A stretch of 9,823 nt of DNA. It comes from Desulfobacteraceae bacterium. Lineage in GTDB: Bacteria > Desulfobacterota > Desulfobacteria > Desulfobacterales > Desulfosalsimonadaceae. The stretch's first letter is position 1, and each line of letters begins with the position of its first letter. Shown here one piece after another: positions 1 to 5,867 of the stretch. The position numbers and the translations under genes were made by a program. The notes below the pieces were generated by a model. The model did no database searches and was not told where the DNA came from. It saw only the letters and a program-made list of their open reading frames with translations. Location: assembly GCA_024636355.1 (NCBI GenBank), contig JAGXHH010000162.1:1-9823 (forward strand), in the 5' to 3' direction.

Positions 1-205
1 CATCTGCGAGCTTGAACAACCCGGGCTCCGCCGGCACCAGCTGCTCCCGGATCTCGGCCAGCCAGCCGGGATGCGTGAAATCGCCGGTGCCGACAACCGT
101 AATCCCTTTCCGCCGCGCGGCCAGGTACAGGTTTTGAAAATCCAGGCTCTTTGCCGTAGCGCGGGAAAACCGGGAATGAATATGCAGGTCGGCGATGAAG
201 GTCAT
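1..205 (-). CDS. PHP-domain protein, endonuclease Q / UvrD-helicase-associated type (5' end only)
   Basis: Reading leftward from an ATG at 203-205, the first 68 residues are open and run off the left edge. They begin MTFIADLHIHSRFSRAT and contain GTGDFTHPGW near residue 43. DLHIHS is PHP motif I (metal-binding His residues), and GTGDFTHP matches the second PHP motif as seen in the endonuclease Q family. That family cleaves DNA at deaminated or abasic bases. In many bacteria a PHP module of this type is annotated with a UvrD-like helicase; whether a helicase part follows here cannot be seen. No clear Shine-Dalgarno site precedes the ATG, because the upstream DNA is already a low-complexity repeat, so the start rests on the motif lying at the very N terminus, as usual for PHP proteins. 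A generic PHP phosphoesterase is the main alternative. Confidence 0.8.
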   Translation of the reverse strand, partial: MTFIADLHIHSRFSRATAKSLDFQNLYLAARRKGITVVGTGDFTHPGWLAEIREQLVPAEPGLFKLAD

Positions 206-303
206 AAAAGATAGAATCCAGGAGTCAGAATTCAGAAGCCAGAATAAAAGCAGAATCAAAGAGTCAGGAACCAGAATAAAAAAAGCAGAATCCAGGAGCC
301 GGG
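206..303 (+). repeat. Low-complexity repeat family A (CAGAATCCAGGAGCCAGAATAAAA-type), first block
   Basis: Degenerate direct repeats built from AATCCAGGAGYCAG and AATAAAAGCAG words occupy the stretch directly upstream of the PHP gene. The same words recur at 1876-2060 and, in reverse complement, at 471-532 and 2123-2160. The copies are imperfect and of uneven length, without unique spacers. A short open frame crosses this block, but its amino acids are just the repeat read out, so I do not treat it as a gene. Confidence 0.75.
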
Positions 304-305
304 AC

Positions 306-322
306 AATCTGATTATCAGATT
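306..322. repeat. 17-bp perfect palindrome AATCTGAT-T-ATCAGATT
   Basis: Two 8-base arms (306-313 and 315-322) are perfect inverted repeats around a single T. It lies between repeat family A and the family B hairpin element. It could be a small protein-binding site or part of the neighbouring repeat; nothing in the sequence decides between these. Confidence 0.5.
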
Positions 323-375
323 CGCTCCAGTGATGGGCAAGCCAGAACTTCTTGGTGCCAGGGAGATCGCATCTC

Positions 376-471
376 CTCTCGCAGAGACGCAGAGAGCGCA
401 GAGGAACTCTCAGCGTCCTCAGCGGCTCTGCGAGAGAAATCATTAACTGGAGTTTTCCGGATAGCCGGATT
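376..471 (+). repeat. Dispersed hairpin element, family B, copy 1
   Basis: Perfect 11-base arms CTCTCGCAGAG (376-386) and CTCTGCGAGAG (426-436) enclose a GCAGAG-rich centre. A 35-base tail (437-471) follows and holds a second small hairpin, TCCGG-ATAG-CCGGA (456-469). The whole unit recurs in reverse orientation at 6041-6126. The tails differ at one base of 35, and the centre of this copy carries about eight extra bases. From memory, CGCAGAG-type elements are widely dispersed in Desulfobacterota and some other bacteria, where they give spurious short ORFs. The element is non-coding. Confidence 0.8.
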
Positions 472-532
472 TATTCTGGCTGCTCCTGGAATCTGGATTC
501 TTCTCCTGGCTCCTGGATTCTGCCCCCCCGAT
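471..532 (-). repeat. Repeat family A, inverted block
   Basis: TTATTCTGG, CTCCTGGAATCTGGATTC and CTCCTGGCTCCTGGATTCTG are the reverse complement of the family A words at 206-303 and 1876-2060. The block begins where the family B tail ends, so the two elements abut. With 206-303 it forms a loose inverted pair around family B copy 1. Confidence 0.75.
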
Positions 533-714
533 TCTTTTTTCCTACCACAGCGAATCTGTGGGTGCAAATACTAACAGGGGGACTTCGACTTCCGGGTCTC
601 ACCTAAAAAAGGTCTTGCCTGAAAACGGCTCAACGGGTTATGACTCTCGAGTCTGCGCGGAATTTCTCCCGCTGTGATAGAAACATTTAATTCATATAGT
701 TAAGGCCATTTTTT
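533..714 (+). other. Leader region upstream of the rdgC pair
   Basis: A small hairpin CCACAG-CGAAT-CTGTGG lies at 545-561. A TATAGT hexamer at 695-700 resembles a sigma-70 -10 box but has no good -35 box at the right distance. An AAGG at 702-705 is the only ribosome-binding candidate for the ATG at 715. I see no gene, no convincing promoter and no riboswitch in this stretch. Confidence 0.35.
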
Positions 715-1341
715 ATGCAATTACTATCGTCTACCATTTCGCTGACCCGCTACCGCGTGGAAGGCAAACTGGCCGATCCGTTCATGGACACGGTCCGCAA
801 CGGGCTGAAAGGCAATATCATCCGGGAAATTGACAATGACCCGGCCCAGAAAAGCGTGGGCTGGACCTGTTCGGACCGGCCGTATCAGCCCGATTTTGAA
901 GCCGCCGATATCGTCATCGGAACCCACCTCGTCTTTTCCCTCCGGATCGACAAGAAATCGATTCCGGCAAAGATCGTCACCAAGCACGTCAATGCGGCCG
1001 TGACAAAGCGCCTTGTCGAAAGCGACCGGGAGCAGTTGTCGAAAAACGAAAAGCGGGAAATAAAGGATGATGTGCTCCATCGACTCTACACCCGGATGCC
1101 GGCCACCCCGAACATCTATGACCTGATCTGGAATTACGAAGCCGCGGAACTCTGGTTTTTTTCCAATATGAAGGAGGCCAACGAGGAGCTTGAAACGTTT
1201 TTTTCAAAGTCTTTCCGGGTACATCTGATCCGGATATTCCCCTTTACGGCCGCCGAACTCCTCTGCGATCTTTCGGACGCTGAACGCGACCTCCTGGGCA
1301 AACTTTCCCCCACGGTATTTTATGGAGGTGCGCATGCTTGA
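715..1341 (+). CDS. rdgC: RdgC-like recombination-associated protein, N-terminal part of a split RdgC
   Basis: RdgC binds double-stranded DNA as a ring-shaped dimer and restrains RecA-mediated recombination. This 208-residue protein matches the N-terminal and central part of the roughly 300-residue E. coli protein. YRVEGKL near residue 13 fits the start. Residues 83-139 (IPAKIVTKHV ... LSKNEKREIKDDVLHRL ... NIYDLIW) follow, nearly residue for residue, the E. coli segment around KKTEKDSLKDEVLHSLL, as I recall it. Residues 143-180 match the next stretch, which ends before the C-terminal portion begins. The missing C-terminal portion appears to be encoded by the overlapping next gene. The stop at 1339-1341 overlaps the next start by eight bases, implying translational coupling. 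The start ATG has only a weak AAGG upstream. Confidence 0.8.
   Translation: MQLLSSTISLTRYRVEGKLADPFMDTVRNGLKGNIIREIDNDPAQKSVGWTCSDRPYQPDFEAADIVIGTHLVFSLRIDKKSIPAKIVTKHVNAAVTKRLVESDREQLSKNEKREIKDDVLHRLYTRMPATPNIYDLIWNYEAAELWFFSNMKEANEELETFFSKSFRVHLIRIFPFTAAELLCDLSDAERDLLGKLSPTVFYGGAHA
1324..1336 (+). promoter_or_regulatory. Internal Shine-Dalgarno GGAGG that sets the start of the second rdgC gene
   Basis: GGAGG at 1324-1328 lies five bases before the ATG at 1334-1336, inside the last codons of the upstream gene. An in-frame ATG at 1322 overlaps this site and has no Shine-Dalgarno of its own, so 1334 is the better start. The start and stop overlap as ATGCTTGA. Confidence 0.75.
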
Positions 1342-1867
1342 TGTATCTGTTGCCTACAACCGCTACAAGTACCTTGGCCACGAATTTCTCACCTGGCTCT
1401 GGTACCAGATCGAAACCGGCCAGGAGGCCCTGATTGCGGCCAATCCGGATATGGTGTCGCTGACCATCGGCAACCGGATCGTCCTGGAAAACAACCGGCA
1501 CAACCGGGAGGAGACCATCACCATCCGCGGCGACGGCGCCGGCCTGGAAGAGGGGTTGATCGCCCTGAAAAAAGGGGGTAAGGTCACGGAAATCAACCTG
1601 GTGTACCGGGCCAAGGAAATGGAATGGCGCTTTAACCTGAAGGGCGAAAGTTTAAGCGTCAGCGGCCTGAAAAATCCCCAGACCGAGCGGGTAGAGAAAA
1701 AGGAAGATATCGAAGGCGCCGTTCTCGAACGGATTTACCTCACCGAACAGGTATTGAACCTGGTGCAGAACGTCTATGGCCGCTTTATCCGCGAACGGGT
1801 AGCTGTCGACTGGGACAAGGGAATCGCCCGGGAAATCAACGCCTGGATCGATAAGTCGATTGAGTAA
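1334..1867 (+). CDS. Probable C-terminal part of a split RdgC
   Basis: This 177-residue protein follows the RdgC-like gene with an 8-base overlap and a strong GGAGG site. Several stretches align by eye, in order, with the C-terminal third of E. coli RdgC. LGHEFLTWLWYQ corresponds to the LTEWV region. LIALKKGGKVTEINLVY corresponds to the segment around EAGKVVTKLALDW. RIYLTEQVLNLVQNVYGRFI corresponds to the ending FILMTGELAALIQNLIEAL. I therefore infer that it completes RdgC as a separate chain. No signal peptide or membrane segment is seen; it should be cytoplasmic and nucleoid-associated with its partner. If the alignment is wrong, it is a conserved hypothetical protein coupled to an RdgC-like gene. 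Its stop is followed within ten bases by a family A repeat array. Confidence 0.65.
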   Translation: MLDVSVAYNRYKYLGHEFLTWLWYQIETGQEALIAANPDMVSLTIGNRIVLENNRHNREETITIRGDGAGLEEGLIALKKGGKVTEINLVYRAKEMEWRFNLKGESLSVSGLKNPQTERVEKKEDIEGAVLERIYLTEQVLNLVQNVYGRFIRERVAVDWDKGIAREINAWIDKSIE

Positions 1868-1875
1868 GAAGAAGG

Positions 1876-2060
1876 CAGTATCCAGGAGCCAGAATCCAGA
1901 ATAAAATCAGAATCCAGGAGCCAGAATCCAGGAGCCAGAATAAAATCAGAATCCAGGAGTTAGAATCCAGGAGCCAGAATAAAATCAGAATCCAGGATCC
2001 AGAATCCAGGAGCCAGAATAGAGGAGCCAGAATAGAGGAGCAGGAAGCCGGAAGTCAGAA
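1876..2060 (+). repeat. Repeat family A, main array
   Basis: The array is made of 14-base AATCCAGGAGCCAG units interspersed with 11-base AATAAAATCAG units, decaying to AGAATAGAGGAGC words at the right end. It starts eight bases after the rdgC C-terminal gene and lies between two convergent genes. Copies are near-identical on the left and drift on the right. There are no regular unique spacers, so it is not a CRISPR. Confidence 0.85.
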
Positions 2061-2107
2061 GTTACAAAGTGTTGCTTCGTACTCAGCCAGATCTAAATGC
2101 CTGAGCC

Positions 2108-2160
2108 GGAGGCCAATACCTCCATTCTGGATTCTGGCTCCTGAATTCTGGATTCTTTTT
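2108..2160 (-). repeat. Inverted family A block and small hairpin between convergent genes
   Basis: Positions 2123-2160 carry the family A words in reverse complement (ATTCTGGATTCTGGCTCCTG, then GAATTCTGGATTC and a T run). They can pair with units of the 1876-2060 array to form a long hairpin in either transcript. A separate hairpin GGAGG-CCAATA-CCTCC sits at 2108-2123. Because it lies between the convergent rdgC pair and mntP, and carries T-rich flanks, a role in two-way transcription termination is plausible but unproven. Confidence 0.6.
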
Positions 2161-2176
2161 GCTTTAACCGAGGGAT

Positions 2177-2740
2177 TTACACCAAAAACAGGTCCGTCAC
2201 CAGAATGCGCAGCCCTATCAGGATCAGGATGACGCCGCCGACGATTTCCATGCGGGGACCGATTTTTTCCCCGAAGTACCGGCCGAGGTAAATGCCGGCA
2301 AGTGAGAGCGCCGAGGTGATGACCCCGATCATGACGCTCGGGTACCAGATGTCGACGTTGATCATGGCGAGGGAAAAGCCGATGGCCAGGGCGTCGATGC
2401 TGGTGGCGACCGACAGCAGGACCAGGGTGAATCCCTTGGAGGGATTGGTCTTGAGCCGGTGTTCTTCTTCCTTGAAAGCGCCGATGATCATGTGCGATCC
2501 GACGAACAGGAGCAGGCCGAAGGCCACCCAGTGATCGACGGCGGAGATCAGCGGTGCGATACGGATGCCGGCATACCAGCCGATGACCGGCATCATGAAC
2601 TGGAACAGGCCGACATGGAAGGAAAGGCGGAATTTGGCGCGCTTGCCGTCCATCCAGTTGGAAGTTCCGGCGGCTACGGAGACGGCAAACGCATCCATGG
2701 CCAGGGAAATGGCGATTAACAGGATTTCGATCAGTTTCAT
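2177..2740 (-). CDS. mntP: Manganese efflux pump MntP (DUF204 family)
   Basis: MntP exports Mn2+ across the inner membrane and protects against manganese excess. The 187-residue length matches the family (about 188 in E. coli). Two internal halves of about three membrane segments each carry the signature acidic motifs: LAMDAFAVSVAAG (Asp16) and TSIDALAIGFSLA (Asp116). IGWYAG, HWVAFGLLLFVGSHMIIGAF and EIVGGVILILIGLRIL also match family positions. The loop between halves (KEEEHRLKTNPSKG) is charged, as usual. It starts at the ATG at 2738-2740 with only a weak GGA-type Shine-Dalgarno. It is divergent from the thiolase gene across about 170 bases. In other bacteria mntP is often under a yybP-ykoY riboswitch or MntR; I see no clear trace of either here. 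Confidence 0.93.
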   Translation of the reverse strand: MKLIEILLIAISLAMDAFAVSVAAGTSNWMDGKRAKFRLSFHVGLFQFMMPVIGWYAGIRIAPLISAVDHWVAFGLLLFVGSHMIIGAFKEEEHRLKTNPSKGFTLVLLSVATSIDALAIGFSLAMINVDIWYPSVMIGVITSALSLAGIYLGRYFGEKIGPRMEIVGGVILILIGLRILVTDLFLV

Positions 2741-2896
2741 GAGAATTTCCGCTGTCTTCCTTACTTAGAAGAAAAACGGCATTGGTCAGCAATTTGAAAA
2801 TACGGGGATCGAATCAATCTCTTCTGATTGTGGATTTCCCCCCAAGTTTTTAGCTTTCGGTTTCACTATCAGGCAGACGTTTAAATTTCAATCGTG

Positions 2897-2903
2897 AAAG
2901 GAG
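2897..2903 (+). promoter_or_regulatory. Shine-Dalgarno AAAGGAG that sets the thiolase start
   Basis: AAAGGAG ends seven bases before the ATG at 2911 but only one base before an in-frame ATG at 2905. The spacing favours 2911, which gives a protein starting MKDVVIVAGCRTPIG, the usual thiolase N terminus. Confidence 0.8.
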
Positions 2904-2910
2904 AATGAAT

Positions 2911-4164
2911 ATGAAAGATGTAGTCATCGTAGCAGGATGCCGGACTCCGATCGGGGCATTCGGCGGTTCGTTGAAAAACATGATCGCTCCCCAGCTGGGC
3001 GCCATCACCATGAAGGAAGTGATCAAACGCGCAGGCATCGACCCGGCTGTCATCGACGATGTGCGGTATGGGTCCTGCATGGAGCCGGTCGACGCATTAA
3101 ACGTCACCCGGGTGGCCTGGCTGCTCGCCGGTTTACCCGACAGCGTACCGGCCGTGACCCTCAACCGGGTCTGCATTTCCGGAATGGAGGCAACGCTTTC
3201 GGGCATGGCCATGATCCAGGCGGGCATGGCCGACGTGATCCTTTCCGGCGGTGTCGAGCACATGTCCGGGGTCCCCTATGTGGTCGAAGGCGCCCGGTGG
3301 GGCTGCCGGCTGCAGGATGACACCTTCAAGGATGCCATGATCCATGCGCTCCACTGCGGATCACACATCATGCCGCACCCGGAAGACGGTCCGGTCGATG
3401 CGACCAAACCGCCGCTTTCGATGTTCGTGGGCAAACCGTACATTATGGGGCACACCACGGAATTTATCGCCCAGCACCTCGGCATTTCCCGCGAGGAAAT
3501 GGACGAAGTCGCCCTGCGGAGCCACAACAATGCAGAGCGGGCCAACCAGGACGGCTCGTTTGCCGATGAAATCGTACCCGTACCGGTCCCCCAGCGGAAA
3601 AAAGATCCGAAAATGTTCGAAAAAGACGAACACTTCCGCCCCGGCCTTACCATGGCCGACCTCCAGAAGCTTCCCCCGGCATTCGTGCCGAAAATCGGGA
3701 CGGTCACGGCCGGAAACTCCAGCGGAATCAATGACGGATCTGCCGCTATGGTGATCATGAGCGCCGACAAGGCCAAGGAACTCGGCTTGAAACCGCTGGC
3801 CAGAATCCGGGCAACCGGCAAGGGAGCCTGTCACCCGTCGGTCATGGGGCTTTCCCCGGTCCCGGCGGTCAAGGACCTGGTGAACAGGAGCGGTCTGAAA
3901 ATAGACGATTTTGAGCTCATCGAGGTCAACGAAGCGTTTGCCGGCCAGTACATCGGCTGCGAGCGGGAACTCGGCCTGAACCGGGAGATCACCAACGTGA
4001 ACGGCTCGGGCATCGGCCTTGGCCATCCGGTCGGCGCCACCGGCGCCCGGATCATGATCACCCTGATGTATGCCATGCGCAAACAGGGCAAATCGCTCGG
4101 CCTGGCAACGCTTTGCGGCGGCGGCGGAGTCTCCATGGCGGCGGCGATCGAAATTCTGGAATAG
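2911..4164 (+). CDS. Thiolase (acetyl-CoA C-acetyltransferase / 3-ketoacyl-CoA thiolase family)
   Basis: Thiolases either cleave 3-ketoacyl-CoA with CoA (beta-oxidation) or condense two acetyl-CoA. All active-site blocks are present. The nucleophile Cys88 lies in LNRVCISGMEA. NEAFA starts at Asn340. GSGIGLGHPVGATGAR contains the catalytic His372, and LCGGGG contains the acid/base Cys402. The N-terminal VVIVAGCRTPIGAFGG and the NSSGINDGSAAMVIMS block also fit. At 417 residues it is somewhat longer than the usual 390-395; the extra length seems to be in the loop region around residues 128-180, rich in His and Pro. That loop normally shapes the acyl pocket, so the substrate may differ from plain acetoacetyl-CoA. 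The VCISGMEA block replaces the commoner VCGSGL form. The gene stands alone, so the pathway cannot be read from neighbours. Confidence 0.93.
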   Translation: MKDVVIVAGCRTPIGAFGGSLKNMIAPQLGAITMKEVIKRAGIDPAVIDDVRYGSCMEPVDALNVTRVAWLLAGLPDSVPAVTLNRVCISGMEATLSGMAMIQAGMADVILSGGVEHMSGVPYVVEGARWGCRLQDDTFKDAMIHALHCGSHIMPHPEDGPVDATKPPLSMFVGKPYIMGHTTEFIAQHLGISREEMDEVALRSHNNAERANQDGSFADEIVPVPVPQRKKDPKMFEKDEHFRPGLTMADLQKLPPAFVPKIGTVTAGNSSGINDGSAAMVIMSADKAKELGLKPLARIRATGKGACHPSVMGLSPVPAVKDLVNRSGLKIDDFELIEVNEAFAGQYIGCERELGLNREITNVNGSGIGLGHPVGATGARIMITLMYAMRKQGKSLGLATLCGGGGVSMAAAIEILE

Positions 4165-4204
4165 GATGCCATCGACTGACCGAAAAGCGTATTCGTGGAC
4201 CGGC

Positions 4205-4230
4205 CGTAGGGGCGGGTTTCAAACCCGCCC
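4205..4230. repeat. REP-like GC-rich palindrome, possible thiolase terminator
   Basis: Ten-base arms GGGCGGGTTT (4210-4219) and AAACCCGCCC (4221-4230) are perfect inverted repeats around one C, preceded by GTAG. It lies 45 bases after the thiolase stop and is followed by a moderately T-rich stretch, so it could end transcription. GTAGGGGCGG at the left edge is shared with the larger palindrome at 4416-4482, which suggests related repetitive extragenic palindromes. Confidence 0.7.
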
Positions 4231-4308
4231 GCTATTGTTTACCACAGAGGGCGCAAACGAAACGGCCCAAGAATCCTTCCAAGGAACTTGATGATTTCGG
4301 TTGGTTTT

Positions 4309-4322
4309 CGTGCACGTGCACG
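4309..4322. repeat. CGTGCACGTGCACG palindrome, copy 1
   Basis: This is a perfect 14-base self-complementary sequence. The identical 14-mer occurs at 6823-6836 inside an 18-base palindrome. Both copies sit in repeat-rich gaps ahead of plus-strand genes. Confidence 0.7.
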
Positions 4323-4329
4323 GCATTTT

Positions 4330-4406
4330 TACCATGAAGAGCATGAAGAACTTGAAAAAGTCAAAGACATGAGACTTGTATGTTTTTCTTTATGCTCTTC
4401 ATGGTA
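4330..4406. repeat. Inverted repeat built of CATGAAGA words
   Basis: The left arm (4330-4350) and right arm (4386-4406) are 21 bases long and complementary at 20 positions. They enclose 35 bases. The left arm contains nine-base words CATGAAGAG and CATGAAGAA. The same nine-base periodicity, in the opposite orientation, appears at 6960-6995. The open frame across it would encode a HEEHEE-type peptide that I regard as the repeat read out, not a gene. Confidence 0.75.
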
Positions 4407-4415
4407 CTTGAACCA

Positions 4416-4482
4416 GGGCGGACACGCAGGTCCGCCCCTACAATACGACCGGTCATGTAGGGGCGGACCTGCGTGTCCGCCC
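4416..4482. repeat. Perfect 27-bp inverted repeat with nested palindromes (REP/BIME-like)
   Basis: Arms at 4416-4442 and 4456-4482 are exact inverted repeats of 27 bases separated by 13. Each arm is itself a hairpin: GGGCGGAC-ACGCAG-GTCCGCCC on the left and its complement on the right. This head-to-head arrangement is the usual form of paired repetitive extragenic palindromes. No transposase of the REP-associated type is in the window. Confidence 0.85.
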
Positions 4483-4563
4483 TTGCGTGGAAAAACACAT
4501 TGGGTGGGAGACGCAATTAACCCGGCCGATCGCCCCATGATTTTGCTTCTGCCTTTCAGGCTT

Positions 4564-4675
4564 TGAACCCTGAACCCTGAACCTTGAACCTTGAACCTTG
4601 AACCCTGAACTTTGAACCCTGAACTTTGAACCCTGAACCTTGAACCTTGAACCCTGAACTTTGAACCCTGAACCC
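4564..4675 (+). repeat. Heptamer tandem array TGAACYY, 16 units
   Basis: Sixteen consecutive seven-base units fill the 112 bases without a gap. Each is TGAACCC, TGAACCT or TGAACTT, so variation is confined to the last two bases. It ends 52 bases before the sulfotransferase start. The minus-strand translation gives a run of VQGS/FRVQ-type residues, a known kind of spurious protein. A shorter related array lies at 7055-7096. Confidence 0.9.
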
Positions 4676-4727
4676 TATCTTCCCCTGTTCTTTCCGGATT
4701 GAATCTGCCACAAGAAAGGAATCTCTC

Positions 4728-5867
4728 ATGAAATGGTTCGCTCGCCTTGTCGCCCCTGAAGCACACGATCAATGGCAGATGCCCCCGGTCACTTATTACC
4801 TGATCCGCATGGTCGACGCCTGCGCTCCGGCCTTTATCCGGGCAAGCGATGCCGAAACCCGCCTGCTGGCCCCCCGGTTGAGAAAGATCCGTATCGATCG
4901 GCCGATTTACATCTGCGGCATCGCCCGGGCGGGGACCACCATCACGCTCGAGCTCGTCAGCCGGCACCCGGATACCGGCACCCATTTCTACACCCACATG
5001 CCGGTCCCCTACCTGCCGTACTGGTGGCCGAAAATGGAGGCCACCCTCCCGCTTCCACCCATGCCGGCTGTCGAACGGGTCCACAAGGACGGGCTGATGG
5101 TCACCAAGGACAGCCCCGAAGCGGTTGAAGAGGCATTCTGGCAGAAATTTTTCCCCCACCTGCATGACGAGTCGCAGTTGAATCCCCTGACCGAACAAAC
5201 GCGGCATTCCCGGTTCGAACCGTTTTACCGCTCCCACATTCAAAAATTGCTTCTTTCACAGAACCGCCCCCGGTACGTGGTCAAGAATAACTACAATTTC
5301 ACCCGCCTTGCCTATCTCCACAAGCTGTTTCCCGATGCCCGATTCGTCCTGGTGGTGCGCCATCCGGTCCACCACATCGCCTCTCTGATGAAGCAGCATC
5401 GCCTGTTCACGGAAATGGCCGCAAACGATCCAAAGGCCGCCCGGGTCATGAAGACCGTTGGCCATCGCGAATTCGGGGTTGATGTGTCCCTGATCAACAC
5501 CCGTGGTGACGGATTGATCGGCCGGATACGGGATTTCTGGGCCAAGGGCGAAAACGTGAAGGGATGGGCGCTCTACTGGGCATCGGTTTACGAGTTCGTG
5601 GCCGATCAGCTTGAAACGAATCCCGGGGTGAAAAACAATGCCATTGTGGTTCGTTACGAGGACCTGTGCGCCGATTCCGCCGGAACCATCGACCGCATTT
5701 TGGAACATACCGGACTCGCCAGTGAACCTTTTTTCGATATTCGTGCCGAATACATCCGGAAACTGAGCCCGCCCCGGTATTATCGGCCTAATTTTACCGA
5801 TGGGGAACTTGCCGATATCCGCGAGGCAACACGGGATGTGGCCGCCCGGTTTGGCTATACAGAATAA
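4728..5867 (+). CDS. Sulfotransferase family protein (PAPS-dependent type)
   Basis: Such enzymes move a sulfuryl group from PAPS to a hydroxyl or amine on a lipid, sugar or small molecule. This 379-residue protein has the 5'-phosphosulfate loop at residues 60-72 (IYICGIARAGTTI, the GxxRxGTT form). A KNN at 186-188 stands in place of the common KNP. The 3'-phosphate block is at 204-219 (ARFVLVVRHPVHHIAS), with Arg211 and Ser219. RYEDL at 309-313 is another block often seen in this superfamily. No signal peptide or membrane segment is visible, so it is likely cytosolic. AAAGGA at 4715-4720, seven bases before the ATG, supports the start. The acceptor cannot be predicted: no biosynthetic or PAPS-synthesis genes adjoin it, and it is flanked by repeats on both sides. 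Confidence 0.85.
   Translation: MKWFARLVAPEAHDQWQMPPVTYYLIRMVDACAPAFIRASDAETRLLAPRLRKIRIDRPIYICGIARAGTTITLELVSRHPDTGTHFYTHMPVPYLPYWWPKMEATLPLPPMPAVERVHKDGLMVTKDSPEAVEEAFWQKFFPHLHDESQLNPLTEQTRHSRFEPFYRSHIQKLLLSQNRPRYVVKNNYNFTRLAYLHKLFPDARFVLVVRHPVHHIASLMKQHRLFTEMAANDPKAARVMKTVGHREFGVDVSLINTRGDGLIGRIRDFWAKGENVKGWALYWASVYEFVADQLETNPGVKNNAIVVRYEDLCADSAGTIDRILEHTGLASEPFFDIRAEYIRKLSPPRYYRPNFTDGELADIREATRDVAARFGYTE

Noticed and set aside
316..606. Short open frames on both strands upstream of the rdgC pair
   Set aside because: Their translations (SRRAAEDAESSSAL-type and similar) are the family A and B repeats read in frame; such peptides are known spurious calls.
1322..1333. Alternative earlier ATG for the second rdgC gene
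   Set aside because: It overlaps the GGAGG site and has no Shine-Dalgarno of its own; the ATG at 1334 has ideal spacing.
1334..1341. A sequencing frameshift breaking a single rdgC gene
   Set aside because: The second frame begins with a well-spaced ribosome site and start codon, and the joined protein would carry an extra junction segment not seen in single-chain RdgC; a simple indel would not create these. Raw reads could confirm.
1876..2060. Possible CRISPR array
   Set aside because: Units are 11-14 bases, joined directly, without unique spacers of constant length, and no cas gene is near.
2055..2792. A 245-codon minus-strand open frame covering mntP
   Set aside because: It is an out-of-frame shadow of mntP, rich in Arg, Pro and His, while the mntP frame has complete family motifs and length.
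2741..2910. A manganese riboswitch (yybP-ykoY) or MntR box upstream of mntP
   Set aside because: I looked for the conserved riboswitch loops and a convincing inverted operator on the minus strand and saw none; a covariance-model search would settle it.
4329..5243. A 304-codon minus-strand open frame with a repetitive VQGS/FRVQ segment
   Set aside because: It runs antisense to the sulfotransferase gene and its repetitive part is simply the heptamer array and the palindromes translated. It shows no domain and no ribosome site.
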